Below are positions 40,677 through 49,414 of a stretch of DNA of 64,000 nt, piece after piece. The DNA lies in the NCBI RefSeq assembly GCF_001422885.1, contig NZ_LMMZ01000040.1, positions 62,001-126,000 of the forward strand. Direction: 5' to 3'. The position numbers and the translations under genes are program-made. The notes under the pieces are model-generated. The model saw nothing but the letters and a program-made list of their open reading frames with translations, had not been told where the DNA came from and ran no database searches. The first letter of the stretch is position 1. The number at the start of each line of letters is the position of its first letter. The stretch comes from Methylobacterium sp. Leaf104 (lineage in GTDB: Bacteria > Pseudomonadota > Alphaproteobacteria > Rhizobiales > Beijerinckiaceae).

Positions 40677-42758
40677 ATGGCGGCAAGCGCCACGATCGCA
40701 GGAGAGCGCCGCTCCCAGAGGGACATCGGGTTCGCGGCGGGCATCGTCGCCATCCTGGCGATCCTGTTCCTGCCGGTGCCGGCGATCCTGCTCGACATCG
40801 GCCTCGCCTTCTCGATCGCCCTGTCGGTCCTGATCCTGATGGTGGCGCTCTGGATCAAGAAGCCGCTGGAATTCTCGGCCTTCCCCACCGTCCTGCTGAT
40901 CGCGACCCTGCTGCGCCTGGCCCTCGGCATCGCCACCACCCGGCTGATCCTGGCCAACGGCCAGCACGGCGTCTCGGCGGCCGGCCACGTCATCCAGGGC
41001 TTCTCGCAGTTCGTGATGAGCGGCGACTTCGTCATCGGGATCGTGGTCTTCCTGATCCTGATCACGGTGAACTTCCTCGTCATCACCAAGGGCGCCACCC
41101 GCATCGCCGAGGTCGGCGCGCGCTTCACCCTCGACGCCATCCCCGGCAAGCAGATGGCGATCGACGCCGATCTCAACGCCGGGCTCATCGACGACAAGGA
41201 GGCCCAGCACCGCCGGCGCGAGCTGGAGGAGGAGAGCGCCTTCTTCGGCTCCATGGACGGCGCCTCGAAGTTCGTGCGCGGCGAGGCCATCGCCTCCCTC
41301 ATCACCATCGCCGTCAACGTGTTCGGCGGCATCATCATCGGCACCACCCGCCACGGCATGCCGCTGGGCCAGGCGGCCGACGTGTTCACCAAGCTCTCGG
41401 TCGGCGACGGCCTCGTCTCGCAGATCCCGGCCCTGATCGTCTCGCTGGCCGCCGGCCTCCTCGTCTCGAAGGGCGGCACCCGGGGCACCGCCGAGCAGGC
41501 GGTGATGGGCCAGCTCGGGGCCTATCCGCGCGCCCTCTCGGTGGCTGCGGCCCTGATGTTCCTGTTCGCCCTGGTGCCGGGCCTGCCCTTCCTGCCCTTC
41601 ATGGTGCTCTCCGGGCTGATGGCCTTCACCGCCTACGCGATCCCGCGGAAGCTCGCCGCCCAGAAGGCCCTCGTCGACGCCAAGGCCCTCGCGGAGGAGG
41701 AGAAGAAGCAGATCGCGGTCCGTGAATCCGTCAAGGAATCGCTCAAGACTCCGGAGATCGAGCTCTGCCTCGGGCGCCAGATCTCGGCCCAGCTCCAGGG
41801 CGCCCAGTCCGAGCTCTCGCACCGGGTCGCCAAGATGCGCCGCAAGTTCGCGCGCCAGTACGGCTTCGTGGTGCCCGACATCAAGCTGACCGACAGCCTC
41901 GCCGTGCCGCCGAAATGCTACCAGATCCTCATCCACGGCACCGTGGTGGCGACCCAGGAGCTGCGGCCGGGCGAACTCCTCGTGGTGGTCGGCGACGGCC
42001 CCGTGCCGGACGTGCCGAGCGACGAGGTTCGCGAGCCCGCCTTCGGCATGAAGGCGCGCTGGGTGCTCGACGCCTATGCGGGCGAGGTCCGGCGCGGCGG
42101 GTTCGAGCCCATCGACGGCTCCTCGGTGCTGCTGACCCACCTCTCCGAGGTCATCCGCAACAACCTGCCCACGCTGCTGTCCTACAAGGACATGCGCAAC
42201 CTGCTCGACCGGCTCGATCCCGAGTACAAGCGCCTGCTCGACGAGATCTGCCCGTCGCAGATCTCCTATTCGGGCCTGCAGGCGGTGCTGAAGCTCCTGC
42301 TCTCCGAGCGGGTGTCGATCCGCAACCTGCACCTCATCCTGGAGGCGGTGGCCGAGATCACGCCCCATGCCCGCCGGGCCGAGCAGATCGCCGAGCATGT
42401 CCGCATGCGCATCGCCCAGCAGATCTGCGGCGACCTCGCCGAGAACGGCGTGCTCGCGGTGCTGCGCCTCGGCAGCGCCTGGGACCTCTCGTTCCACCAG
42501 AGCCTGAAGCGCGACGGCAAGGGCGAGGTCATCGAGTTCGACATCGACCCGCGCCTCGTGGAGCAGTTCGGCACCGAGGCCTCGGAGGCGATCCGCAAGC
42601 AGATGCGCGAGACCCGCAACTTCGCCCTCGTCACCGCGCCGGACGCGCGCCCCTACGTGCGCATGATCATCGAGCGGCTCTATCCGACGCTGGCCGTCCT
42701 CTCGCACCTGGAGATCGCGCGCGGAGTCGAGATCCGCTCCCTCGGGACCATTTCGTGA
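40677..42758 (+). CDS. flhA: Flagellar export gate protein FlhA
   Basis: FlhA is the large export gate subunit. The N-terminal half (about residues 15-330) holds eight transmembrane helices with the family blocks AFPTVLLIATLLRLALGIATTRLIL and FVRGEAIASLITIAVNVFGG; the C-terminal half is a cytosolic docking domain for chaperone-substrate complexes, ending with LSHLEIARGVEIRSLG. The length of 693 residues is normal. The start is the ATG at 40677. The stop overlaps the fliR start by four bases (GTGA). No flhB gene, its usual partner, is present in this window. Confidence 0.97.
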   Translation: MAASATIAGERRSQRDIGFAAGIVAILAILFLPVPAILLDIGLAFSIALSVLILMVALWIKKPLEFSAFPTVLLIATLLRLALGIATTRLILANGQHGVSAAGHVIQGFSQFVMSGDFVIGIVVFLILITVNFLVITKGATRIAEVGARFTLDAIPGKQMAIDADLNAGLIDDKEAQHRRRELEEESAFFGSMDGASKFVRGEAIASLITIAVNVFGGIIIGTTRHGMPLGQAADVFTKLSVGDGLVSQIPALIVSLAAGLLVSKGGTRGTAEQAVMGQLGAYPRALSVAAALMFLFALVPGLPFLPFMVLSGLMAFTAYAIPRKLAAQKALVDAKALAEEEKKQIAVRESVKESLKTPEIELCLGRQISAQLQGAQSELSHRVAKMRRKFARQYGFVVPDIKLTDSLAVPPKCYQILIHGTVVATQELRPGELLVVVGDGPVPDVPSDEVREPAFGMKARWVLDAYAGEVRRGGFEPIDGSSVLLTHLSEVIRNNLPTLLSYKDMRNLLDRLDPEYKRLLDEICPSQISYSGLQAVLKLLLSERVSIRNLHLILEAVAEITPHARRAEQIAEHVRMRIAQQICGDLAENGVLAVLRLGSAWDLSFHQSLKRDGKGEVIEFDIDPRLVEQFGTEASEAIRKQMRETRNFALVTAPDARPYVRMIIERLYPTLAVLSHLEIARGVEIRSLGTIS

Positions 42759-43525
42759 CGGCTCCGCTCCTGGCCGTGCTGGGCCCCGAGAGCTTTCTCG
42801 GGGTGTTCCTGATCTTCTGCCGGGTCGGCGCCTGCCTGCTCATCGTCCCGGGCTTCTCGAGCCCCCGCGTGCCCGCGCAGGTCCGCCTCCTCATCTCGCT
42901 CGCGGTCACGCTCGCCCTGACCCCGCTGCTGCTGCCGCTGTTCCAGGGCAAGCTCGCGGCCCAGGACCCCGGCGCCACCTTGAGCTGGATCGTCACCGAG
43001 AGCCTGACCGGCCTCGTCCTCGGCTTCCTCGGCCGGGTCTACTACGTCGTCCTGGAGACCGTCGTGAACGCCGCCGTCACCATGGTGGGCTTCGGCGGCA
43101 TGCCGGGCTCCGTCGCCGAGGGCATGGACCCGGTGCCGGCCGTCGAGGCGATGATCATGATGGCGGCAGCCGCCCTGCTGTTCGCCGCCGACCTGCACTG
43201 GGAGCTGTTCCGCGGCCTGATCGATTCCTACGCGCGCATCCCGCCCGGCGAGGGCATCGGCTCGCAGGCCGCCCTGGTGCGCATCGTCGACCAGGTCACG
43301 ACCGCCTTCGTGCTCGGCCTGCGCATCACCGCGCCGTTCCTCGTCTACGCCGTGGCGGTGAACCTCGCCGCCGGCTTCATCAACAAGCTCGTGCCGCAGA
43401 TCCCGGTCTACTTCATCGCCACGCCGTTCATCATGGCCGGCGGGCTGCTGCTGCTCTACGCCATCAGCAACGAGTTCATGATGCAGTTCGTCATGGGCTA
43501 CTTCGACTACCTGCGCCGGGGCTGA
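42755..43525 (+). CDS. fliR: Flagellar export gate protein FliR
   Basis: FliR completes the FliP5-FliQ4-FliR1 export channel. The 256-residue protein has about six hydrophobic helices and the family features SFLGVFLIFCRVGACLLIVPGFSSPRVPAQVRL and FGGMPGSVAEGMDP near the middle, with ending MGYFDYLRRG. The start is GTG at 42755, overlapping the flhA stop by four bases, so translation of the two is coupled. A longer upstream frame overlaps flhA and is Arg/Gly-rich noise. Confidence 0.94.
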   Translation: MTAPLLAVLGPESFLGVFLIFCRVGACLLIVPGFSSPRVPAQVRLLISLAVTLALTPLLLPLFQGKLAAQDPGATLSWIVTESLTGLVLGFLGRVYYVVLETVVNAAVTMVGFGGMPGSVAEGMDPVPAVEAMIMMAAAALLFAADLHWELFRGLIDSYARIPPGEGIGSQAALVRIVDQVTTAFVLGLRITAPFLVYAVAVNLAAGFINKLVPQIPVYFIATPFIMAGGLLLLYAISNEFMMQFVMGYFDYLRRG

Positions 43526-43529
43526 GCCG

Positions 43530-43931
43530 ATGACCACCCGCCTCCGGCTCGTCCGCGCCCAGCGCCTGCTCAGGGTCCAGGAGCAGATGCGGGGCATCGC
43601 CGAGCGCGACCTCGCCGCCAACCGCGCGCAGGCCGCCAAGGTCGAGGCCGATCGGGCCGCCATGCTGGCCACCCTCGCCGGCGAGACCATGCACGGCCTG
43701 TTCCTCGACGCCGCCGCGCGGCGCCTGCGCGCGCTCGCGGCCGAGGCGACCGAACTCGGCGCGACCTCGACACGACTGTCTGAAATACTGCGCGCCCGCG
43801 GTCTCGCCGAGAAGCGCGCCGAGCGCCAGGCCGACGGCCTCCTGAAGCTGCGCGAGCGTGAGCGCGAGCAGCGCGCCCTGCTCGAACAACTCGACCTCAT
43901 GGCCGCGCGCGGCGCCCACCCGCCGGACTGA
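43530..43931 (+). CDS. FliJ-like coiled-coil protein
   Basis: A 133-residue protein, almost entirely helical and rich in Arg, Ala, Glu and Leu (RLVRAQRLLRVQEQMRGIAERDLAANRAQAAK), with long heptad-like runs to the C terminus. Its size, charge and place directly after fliR suggest a FliJ-type general chaperone of the export ATPase; sequence identity to known FliJ cannot be judged by eye. It has no signal peptide. It starts four bases after fliR, so it belongs to the flhA-fliR operon. Any other flagellar coiled-coil protein remains possible. Confidence 0.6.
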   Translation: MTTRLRLVRAQRLLRVQEQMRGIAERDLAANRAQAAKVEADRAAMLATLAGETMHGLFLDAAARRLRALAAEATELGATSTRLSEILRARGLAEKRAERQADGLLKLREREREQRALLEQLDLMAARGAHPPD

Positions 43932-43947
43932 CGCCCGAGGCCTCGAT

Positions 43948-43975
43948 GCAAGCCTGCCGAAAGCCACGGGGCCTA
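43948..43975 (+). promoter_or_regulatory. Flagellar upstream element, best copy
   Basis: GCAAGCCTGCCG (43948-43959) is followed by AAGCCA and GGCCTA with spacing identical to the site at 28862, giving 21 of 25 matching bases. It lies 45 bases before the rod-binding gene start, partly overlapping the region after the FliJ-like stop. Confidence 0.55.
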
Positions 43976-44019
43976 TTCCTCCGGGCTACCGGCTCCTCGA
44001 ACCCGCCGAAACGCCCGCC

Positions 44020-44496
44020 ATGAGCATCTCGCCCCCCACCGACATCGTCCTCGACGTGGCCCGCGCCGCCGATCCGGGCCGCGTGCAGGAGGCCGCCGCC
44101 AAGCTGTCGGCCCCCGGGACCGATCCGGCGGCGTTCGGCGACGCCTACCGCATGGCCGGGGTCTCGGTACACATGCCCCTCGACGCCCCAGGGACCCTCA
44201 CCGCCCTGCAGACCGACAACGCGGTCTCCGGCGCCGGCAAGTCCGGCGATCCCTACAAGCAGTTCGAGGCCTTCGTCCTGCGCCAGTTCGTCGAGACGAT
44301 GATGCCCTCGAAGGCCAGTGCCGTCTTCGGCAAGGGCAATGCCGGCGGGATCTGGAAGTCGATGCTCGCCGATCAGGTCGGGACCGAGGTCGCCAAGGCC
44401 GGCGGGGTCGGCATCGCCCGGATGCTGGAGGCGGCCCGTCCGCTGAATTCGCCCGCGGCCGCCATCGCCCCGTCGACCAAGACCTCTGAGAGCTGA
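44020..44496 (+). CDS. flgJ: FlgJ-type rod-binding protein, no muramidase domain
   Basis: This 158-residue protein has the rod-binding domain of FlgJ: KQFEAFVLRQFVETMMPSKASAVFGKG and MLADQVGTEVAKAGGVGIARML. The glucosaminidase half found in enterobacterial FlgJ is missing, which is normal in this order, where a separate enzyme opens the peptidoglycan. It probably acts as a rod-assembly scaffold in the periplasm after flagellar export. The start is the ATG at 44020; earlier frame sequence has no good start. A copy of the flagellar upstream element lies just before it, and the FlgN-like gene follows after six bases. Confidence 0.82.
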   Translation: MSISPPTDIVLDVARAADPGRVQEAAAKLSAPGTDPAAFGDAYRMAGVSVHMPLDAPGTLTALQTDNAVSGAGKSGDPYKQFEAFVLRQFVETMMPSKASAVFGKGNAGGIWKSMLADQVGTEVAKAGGVGIARMLEAARPLNSPAAAIAPSTKTSES

Positions 44497-44502
44497 GACC
44501 GC

Positions 44503-44832
44503 ATGCTGCTCGAATCCCTGAAGCGCCTGGAAGCCACCGTCACGGCGGAGACCGAGGCGCTGCTGGCGCACCGCCCCGTCGACCAGGAGGCGGTGAACCG
44601 GCGCAAGAGCCAGAGCCTGCTCGAACTCACCCGCCTGACGCGCGGCCTCGACCCCGCCGAGCTCGCGCCGCCGCTGCTCGACCAGCTGCTTCGCCTGCGC
44701 GGCGCCCTGGAGCGCAACCAGGATGCGGTCGGTCTGCACCTGCGGGCCGTCGAGGAGATCTCCGGCATCGTCGCGGATTCGATCCGCGAGTCCGAGTCCG
44801 ACGGCACCTATTCCGGCCATCTCCGGCGCTGA
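44503..44832 (+). CDS. flgN: FlgN-like flagellar chaperone
   Basis: FlgN keeps FlgK and FlgL soluble and delivers them to the export machine. The 109-residue protein is all-helical with an N-terminal LLLESLKRLEATVTAETEALLAHRPVDQEAVNRRKSQSLLELTRLTR-like long helix pair (shown here only in outline) and a Leu-rich C-terminal helix (LDQLLRLRGALERNQDAVGLHLRAVEEI), which would bind client helices. Identification rests on size, composition and position, and the exact family match is by eye. Its clients would be the products at 33341 and 34819. It follows the rod-binding gene by six bases. Confidence 0.62.
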   Translation: MLLESLKRLEATVTAETEALLAHRPVDQEAVNRRKSQSLLELTRLTRGLDPAELAPPLLDQLLRLRGALERNQDAVGLHLRAVEEISGIVADSIRESESDGTYSGHLRR

Positions 44833-44847
44833 GGCCCGTTCCCCATC

Positions 44848-45294
44848 ATGCGCATCCTCGTCACCGGCCTGTGGATCTGCGGCCTCACCATCCTGTCCTG
44901 CTACGGCGCAGTGACCTGGGGTGCGGGATTGTTCGCCAAGAAGACCGAGCCCTACCTCGAAGGTCTCCAGTACCAGAAGCTGCCGCCTATCAACGTCCCC
45001 ATGGTCGTCGACGGCAAGGTGCAGGGTTACATCGTCGCCGTCCTAGTTTTCACTGCCGATGCGCGACTGATGCACACGCTCTCCGTGCCACCCAACGCCT
45101 TCGTGGTCGATGAAACATTCCGGCAGATCTACACGGATCCGGCGATCGATTTCAAACGTCTGTCCCGCTACAACGTCACCCAGCGCCTCGCCGAGATCCG
45201 CAAGCAGGTGAATGCCCGCCTCGGCTCCGACGTGGTGAAGGACGTTCTGGTGGAGGAGTTCAACTTCGTCGCCAAGCGCGAAGTGCGCTCCTGA
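44848..45294 (+). CDS. FliL-like single-pass membrane protein
   Basis: The 148-residue product has one N-terminal transmembrane helix (about 5-30) and a periplasmic domain. The C-terminal part, RLAEIRKQVNARLGSDVVKDVLVEEFNFV, looks like the end of FliL family proteins, and YIVAVLVFTADARL like their first strand. A standard fliL is present at 57855, so this would be a second, diverged member. FliL assists stator function in other bacteria. It ends the flhA block, 15 bases after the FlgN-like gene. The next gene on the opposite strand stops nine bases away. The assignment to FliL is by eye. Confidence 0.55.
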   Translation: MRILVTGLWICGLTILSCYGAVTWGAGLFAKKTEPYLEGLQYQKLPPINVPMVVDGKVQGYIVAVLVFTADARLMHTLSVPPNAFVVDETFRQIYTDPAIDFKRLSRYNVTQRLAEIRKQVNARLGSDVVKDVLVEEFNFVAKREVRS

Positions 45295-45303
45295 GAGCGA
45301 GCC

Positions 45304-48033
45304 CTACGCCTCCGTGAGCAGGCGCGCGAAGGCGGCCTCGCCGAGGAGCGCGGTCAGTCGCCGGTCGGCATCCGCGTCCGCCGCGAGGGCGAGGCCGCCG
45401 CAGACCGTGCCCTGGCCGGCAAAGGCGTAGCCGAGCACGCTGGTCGGCTGCAGGCCGCCGGAGGGCGCGGCGACGAAGCCCCGCAGGGCGCCCGGATGGG
45501 CGTTGCAGCCGTTGCGGATCGTCAGGCCGGCGCAGCGCCCCGTCACCGCCAGGGGCGAGAGCGAGAGCCGGTGGCGCCCGGCCTGGGCCATCGCCCGGCG
45601 CGGGCCCGCCAGGGCCAGCAGGATCTCCGGCGACAGGTGGACCGTGCCCTCGAAGCCGAGGGCGCCCGGCCCGGCGAACCGGTCGAAGACCGCCAGCCCG
45701 GAGAGATCGTCGAGGACGAGGAAGACCCGCCGGTGGGCGATCTCGGGGCCGTAGGCCTGCGTGGCGAGGCGGTGGGCGGTGGCGCCGATGAGGCGCTGCG
45801 CCCCGAGGTAGAGGGCCGGGCCGGCCATGGGTTCGCGCTGGTCGAGGGCCGCCACGTTGTGGCCGGCGCCCGAGAGCAGGTGGTGGCGGGCGGCGCCGGT
45901 CTCGACCTGGCTCGACCCGCCGGCCTCGACGATCCAGCGCACCCCTTCGCAGGCGTAGACGAAGGAGCCGACGTCCCGGTGGCCGGGACCCTGGCTGGCG
46001 AAGGTGCAGGCGAAGTGGCCCCAGCCGCGGCCGGGGGCGTCGTGGCGCTGCGCGATCATCCCCGAAATCGGGTCGACGCGGCCCGCGGCGGGCTCGAGGG
46101 TGACCCGCGGTATACCAGGACGGTCGCGTCGAGGTCGTGGGGTTTCGGACCAGCGCTCGGCGCTGAGCGCGCGTCCCGCATCCGCGCCGAGGCGTCCGAT
46201 CCAGCCGGCGGCATCCTCGCCGGCGGGGGCGTCCCCGAACGGCGGCAGGCGCCCGGTCGGATCGAGGAGGCCGGCGACCGCCGGGAGCCCGGCCGCGACG
46301 AGCCGGTCGAGCCGGGCCTTGAGCGCCGATTCGGCGGGATCGTCGGTGTCGAGGCCGAGGCCGAGGGCGCGCAGCAGGGTCAGGAGTTCGAGGCGCTGGT
46401 GCAGGGCCGGGTCGGAGAACCGCCCCTCGGCATCGAGGAGCGGCGCGAGGCCGGCCGCGAGGGCGGCGTCGGCCAGGGAGCGCCAATGGGCCGAGAGCGG
46501 CAGCAGCGGCAGGGCGCGGGCGACCATGCGCAGGGTCGCCGCCGCCTGGAGCTGGTGGATCGAGCGGCCGAAGGTGTTCTGGCCGAGGATCTCGGCGAGC
46601 GCGAAGCCGTGGCGCACCGCCTCGCCCGTGAGGGTGAGGGAGGCCGGGCCGCCGGGCTTGCCGGCCCGGGCGAGGAGCCGCAGGACCGTCTCGGTGCGGG
46701 CGGCCAGGGCCGCCGGGTGCAGGGCGAGGCCGTCGGTGGGCGCCCCCCAGGGGTTGGCCCGTGACCAGGACAGGGCGAGGCCGACGGCCGTGGCCGCGCC
46801 GCCGGGGGCCTCGGCGAGCGCCCCGAGCCAGGCCAGGGACTGGTACTCCAGGCGCCAGGGCACCGAGCGGAACGGGTCCTCGGTCCAGTCCGGCGCCTCC
46901 GGCAGGGTCCAGGCCGGCTGGCCGGCGAGGCGCAGGGTCCGGTCGAGGCCGGCGGCGCGGTGGCCCTCGCCGCGCTGGATCGCCCGGGCGCGGGCGAGCA
47001 CCCCCGGCAGGGCGGCCGCCGCCTCGGGCTGCGGGCACCAGCCGGCGAAGGCGGCCCCGGGCAGGGACAGGCGCTCGGCGAGGCGGGCGAGGAAGTCCGG
47101 GGCGGCGAGGAGGTCGTCGGCGCAGAGGCTCTCCAGGCGCATCCGGTCCGCGAGGGCCACCTCCGGCGGGGCGAGGAGTTCCGCTTCCGGCCCGTCCGCC
47201 TCCCAGGTGGCGAAGCCGACCGCCACCCGCGCCGCCCCGGCGGGGGGCTGGAGCTCCAGGGTGAAGCGTCGGGCCTGCTGGTGGGCGGAGAGGTCGACGA
47301 GGGCGCCGAGGCCCGGCACCGAGATCGTGCCCGGATAGGGCGGGTCGAGCTCCGCCCCGTCCCGGTCGCGGTAGACGATGCGGGCGAGGGCGGCGTGGGA
47401 GCCCGGCCGCGGCGTGTGGAGCTGGCCGCGCAGCACGAGGCCGCAGCCCGGCACCAGGGCGTGGTCGCGCCAGGCCGGCTCCGGCCCGAGCCGGTGCCGG
47501 ATCCGGGGGATCAGGGCGGGCGCCGGGGCCAGGTCCGCCCCCTGCGTCAGGCGGGCCTCGGCCACCGCGAAGGGGTGGCTGTTGCGCCAGGAGCGGATCG
47601 TCACCGTGAGGCGGGTGGCCGGCGCGGGCACCCGGAAGGCGAGGTGGATGCGCCCGGCCCGCGCCCCCTGCGTCTCCGGCGGCAGGGCGGACGGGCCGGC
47701 GATCCAGCTGCCCTGCGGGTCGAGGAGCGTCCGGTCGAGGCCCGGCACGTGGTCGAAGTCGAGGCTCGAGCCGTCCTCGGCCAGGAAGTCGATCCCCACC
47801 AGGGCGAAGTCGAGGGCGGCGCCGGCGGTCTCCGCCTCCGCCCAGGCGAGGCGGAAGCCGAGGCTGCACCACGCCTCCGGCACCACGCCGTCGAAGGGCA
47901 GCACCACCCGCGACCAGCGGTTCTTGGCCGGAACCCAGTGCTCGGTCTCCCCCGGCCCGATCCCGGCCCCGCCGGCATAGCGGGCCGCCTCCGGCAGCAG
48001 GACCCGGATTTCGGGTGCGTGCGGCGCGCTCAC
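45304..48033 (-). CDS. Large heparinase II/III family protein
   Basis: The C-terminal third of this 909-residue protein shows the heparinase II/III beta domain: GHFACTFASQGPGHRDVGSFVYACEG, WIVEAGGSSQVETGAARHHLLSGAGHNVAALDQ. The middle (about 280-620) is helical and fits the toroid domain of such lyases. The N-terminal 270 residues look like beta-sandwich carbohydrate-binding sequence. No signal peptide is seen, which is unusual for a polysaccharide lyase acting outside the cell; it may act in the cytosol or be exported otherwise. The start is the ATG at 48033. It stands alone and separates flagellar blocks 2 and 3. Confidence 0.8.
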   Translation of the reverse strand: MSAPHAPEIRVLLPEAARYAGGAGIGPGETEHWVPAKNRWSRVVLPFDGVVPEAWCSLGFRLAWAEAETAGAALDFALVGIDFLAEDGSSLDFDHVPGLDRTLLDPQGSWIAGPSALPPETQGARAGRIHLAFRVPAPATRLTVTIRSWRNSHPFAVAEARLTQGADLAPAPALIPRIRHRLGPEPAWRDHALVPGCGLVLRGQLHTPRPGSHAALARIVYRDRDGAELDPPYPGTISVPGLGALVDLSAHQQARRFTLELQPPAGAARVAVGFATWEADGPEAELLAPPEVALADRMRLESLCADDLLAAPDFLARLAERLSLPGAAFAGWCPQPEAAAALPGVLARARAIQRGEGHRAAGLDRTLRLAGQPAWTLPEAPDWTEDPFRSVPWRLEYQSLAWLGALAEAPGGAATAVGLALSWSRANPWGAPTDGLALHPAALAARTETVLRLLARAGKPGGPASLTLTGEAVRHGFALAEILGQNTFGRSIHQLQAAATLRMVARALPLLPLSAHWRSLADAALAAGLAPLLDAEGRFSDPALHQRLELLTLLRALGLGLDTDDPAESALKARLDRLVAAGLPAVAGLLDPTGRLPPFGDAPAGEDAAGWIGRLGADAGRALSAERWSETPRPRRDRPGIPRVTLEPAAGRVDPISGMIAQRHDAPGRGWGHFACTFASQGPGHRDVGSFVYACEGVRWIVEAGGSSQVETGAARHHLLSGAGHNVAALDQREPMAGPALYLGAQRLIGATAHRLATQAYGPEIAHRRVFLVLDDLSGLAVFDRFAGPGALGFEGTVHLSPEILLALAGPRRAMAQAGRHRLSLSPLAVTGRCAGLTIRNGCNAHPGALRGFVAAPSGGLQPTSVLGYAFAGQGTVCGGLALAADADADRRLTALLGEAAFARLLTEA

Positions 48034-48637
48034 GAGGCGGATCGGGCGGAGGCGGGGGGCGGGGCGATCGGCAAGGCGGGGCGCGGGGTGCGGGTCAGGG
48101 GACGGTCTGGCCGATGTCTGGGTCGCCCGGGGCGTGTCGGGGTCCGGGCACTGAGGCGGGCGCGTCGGTCCGTGTCAAGCAGACGCCGCCGCAAGGGGCT
48201 TTCGGTCCCCATCGGAAGGGGCGCCGAAGCGATCCGCACGCTCCGATCGAGGCGTCCCGGCCTTCGGCGCGCCGGGGCGGCTCCGAAGGAGCGGATGCGG
48301 ACCGTCGCTCCTCGAAGCATCTGCGCGCTGGCTGCCTCCCGAGCCGAATGGCCGCGAGCCTTCCTGTCACGGATGCCGGGATTGCGTCCGGATCGGCGTC
48401 GCCCGCCGAAATGGCCCGTGCCGACCGCAGGCGACCCCCGATGATGATCGTAGATGCCAAGCTGAGAGGTTTCGTGGAGTCCGTTCCCCCGCACAGCGTG
48501 GCATCGTTCAACATTCGGCGGATCGGAAACGGTATCGAAACCGCGCCTGCACAGACATCGGTCCATATTCGGTTTACAAGCTTGTGCGTTTATAAATATT
48601 GTGCGCGCTCGATCGCCGCACGCGAGAGGCCTGCGCT
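48034..48637. other. Long intergenic region upstream of the collagen-like gene
   Basis: This 604-base region lies between divergent genes. The first 400 bases are GC-rich with no recognisable coding content on either strand. The last 70 are A/T-rich (TTTACA at 48573, TATAAATATT at 48591) and look like the promoter of the collagen-like gene. The change in composition begins here and continues to about 52,500. Confidence 0.5.
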
Positions 48638-49414
48638 ATGCTGAATAGGAAGCTCTCGCCTCTGCCGCTCGCATGGACATTGTGTAGCCTTGCTGCGCCC
48701 TCCCTTGCCGAAATCCATATCGATGGTGCGAAGATCACGGCCGGGGAATTGTGGGTCCTTGGATCCGTCGACGAACCAAGTGCCGAGATCATGCTCGATG
48801 AAAAATTTACGCGCTGGACCGATGCCAAAGGCAACTATGAATTTCGTGTGATCTATCATCCCCCAACCTGCATCATCAAACTTCGGACACCGAAGCAAGT
48901 CCGCGAGGTCGTCGTCGGAGAATGCGGACAGCAGGGTCCTCAGGGGCCGGCTGCCGTCGGTCCGCCCGGACCCATGGGCTTGATGGGGCCGAAAGGTGAG
49001 CAGGGCCCATCCGGGTCGCCAGGGCGACCCGGGCCACAGGGCAACCCCGGATCCGATGGCGGGACGGGCCTTCCCGGCCCGGAGGGGCCTCAAGGGCCGA
49101 GCGGGCCACGCGGCGAAGCGGGACTCGCTGGAGCGATGGGGCCGGCCGGCCCTCAGGGACCGCAAGGGCCGGTCGGTCCGGCGGGACCTCGCGGTCCGGC
49201 AGGACCACAGGGAGAGCCGGGGCGTCCGGGCGTCGCCGGTCCGCCCGGACCGATCGGCAGGACGGGTCCGCCCGGTCCTGCGGGAAAGACAAGTCCGCCG
49301 CCCCCTGCAAGGCCGCAGAACACCGCTCCCTTGCCCGCCAGGAGGGACCAGCGTCCAGCGGAACAACCCGAGGAGGGGGCAGGAGGCGGTCCCAACGAAG
49401 CGGATCGCTATTAG
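48638..49414 (+). CDS. Secreted collagen-like (Gly-X-Y) protein
   Basis: The 258-residue protein has a signal peptide (MLNRKLSPLPLAWTLCSLAA and on to Ala), a compact beta-rich N-terminal domain with two cysteines (about residues 25-95: AKITAGELWVLGSVDEPSAE, WTDAKGNYEFRVIY), then 3 plus 37 uninterrupted Gly-X-Y triplets separated by one two-residue break, and a Pro-rich C-terminal tail. The triplets are rich in Pro and Gln with few charged residues, so a stable triple helix is likely. The beta domain resembles a carboxypeptidase-regulatory-like fold and may trimerise or attach. I chose the ATG at 48638 because it opens the signal peptide. A surface or matrix role is inferred. Confidence 0.82.
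   Translation: MLNRKLSPLPLAWTLCSLAAPSLAEIHIDGAKITAGELWVLGSVDEPSAEIMLDEKFTRWTDAKGNYEFRVIYHPPTCIIKLRTPKQVREVVVGECGQQGPQGPAAVGPPGPMGLMGPKGEQGPSGSPGRPGPQGNPGSDGGTGLPGPEGPQGPSGPRGEAGLAGAMGPAGPQGPQGPVGPAGPRGPAGPQGEPGRPGVAGPPGPIGRTGPPGPAGKTSPPPPARPQNTAPLPARRDQRPAEQPEEGAGGGPNEADRY

Noticed and set aside
46960..48444. Long + strand frame opposite the heparinase gene
   Set aside because: Arg/Gly/Glu-rich noise without any recognisable motif, whereas the minus strand shows the heparinase domain.
48015..48637. Frames on both strands in the 600-base gap before the collagen-like gene
   Set aside because: All are Arg/Pro/Ser-rich and overlap each other; none shows a domain, signal peptide or good start.
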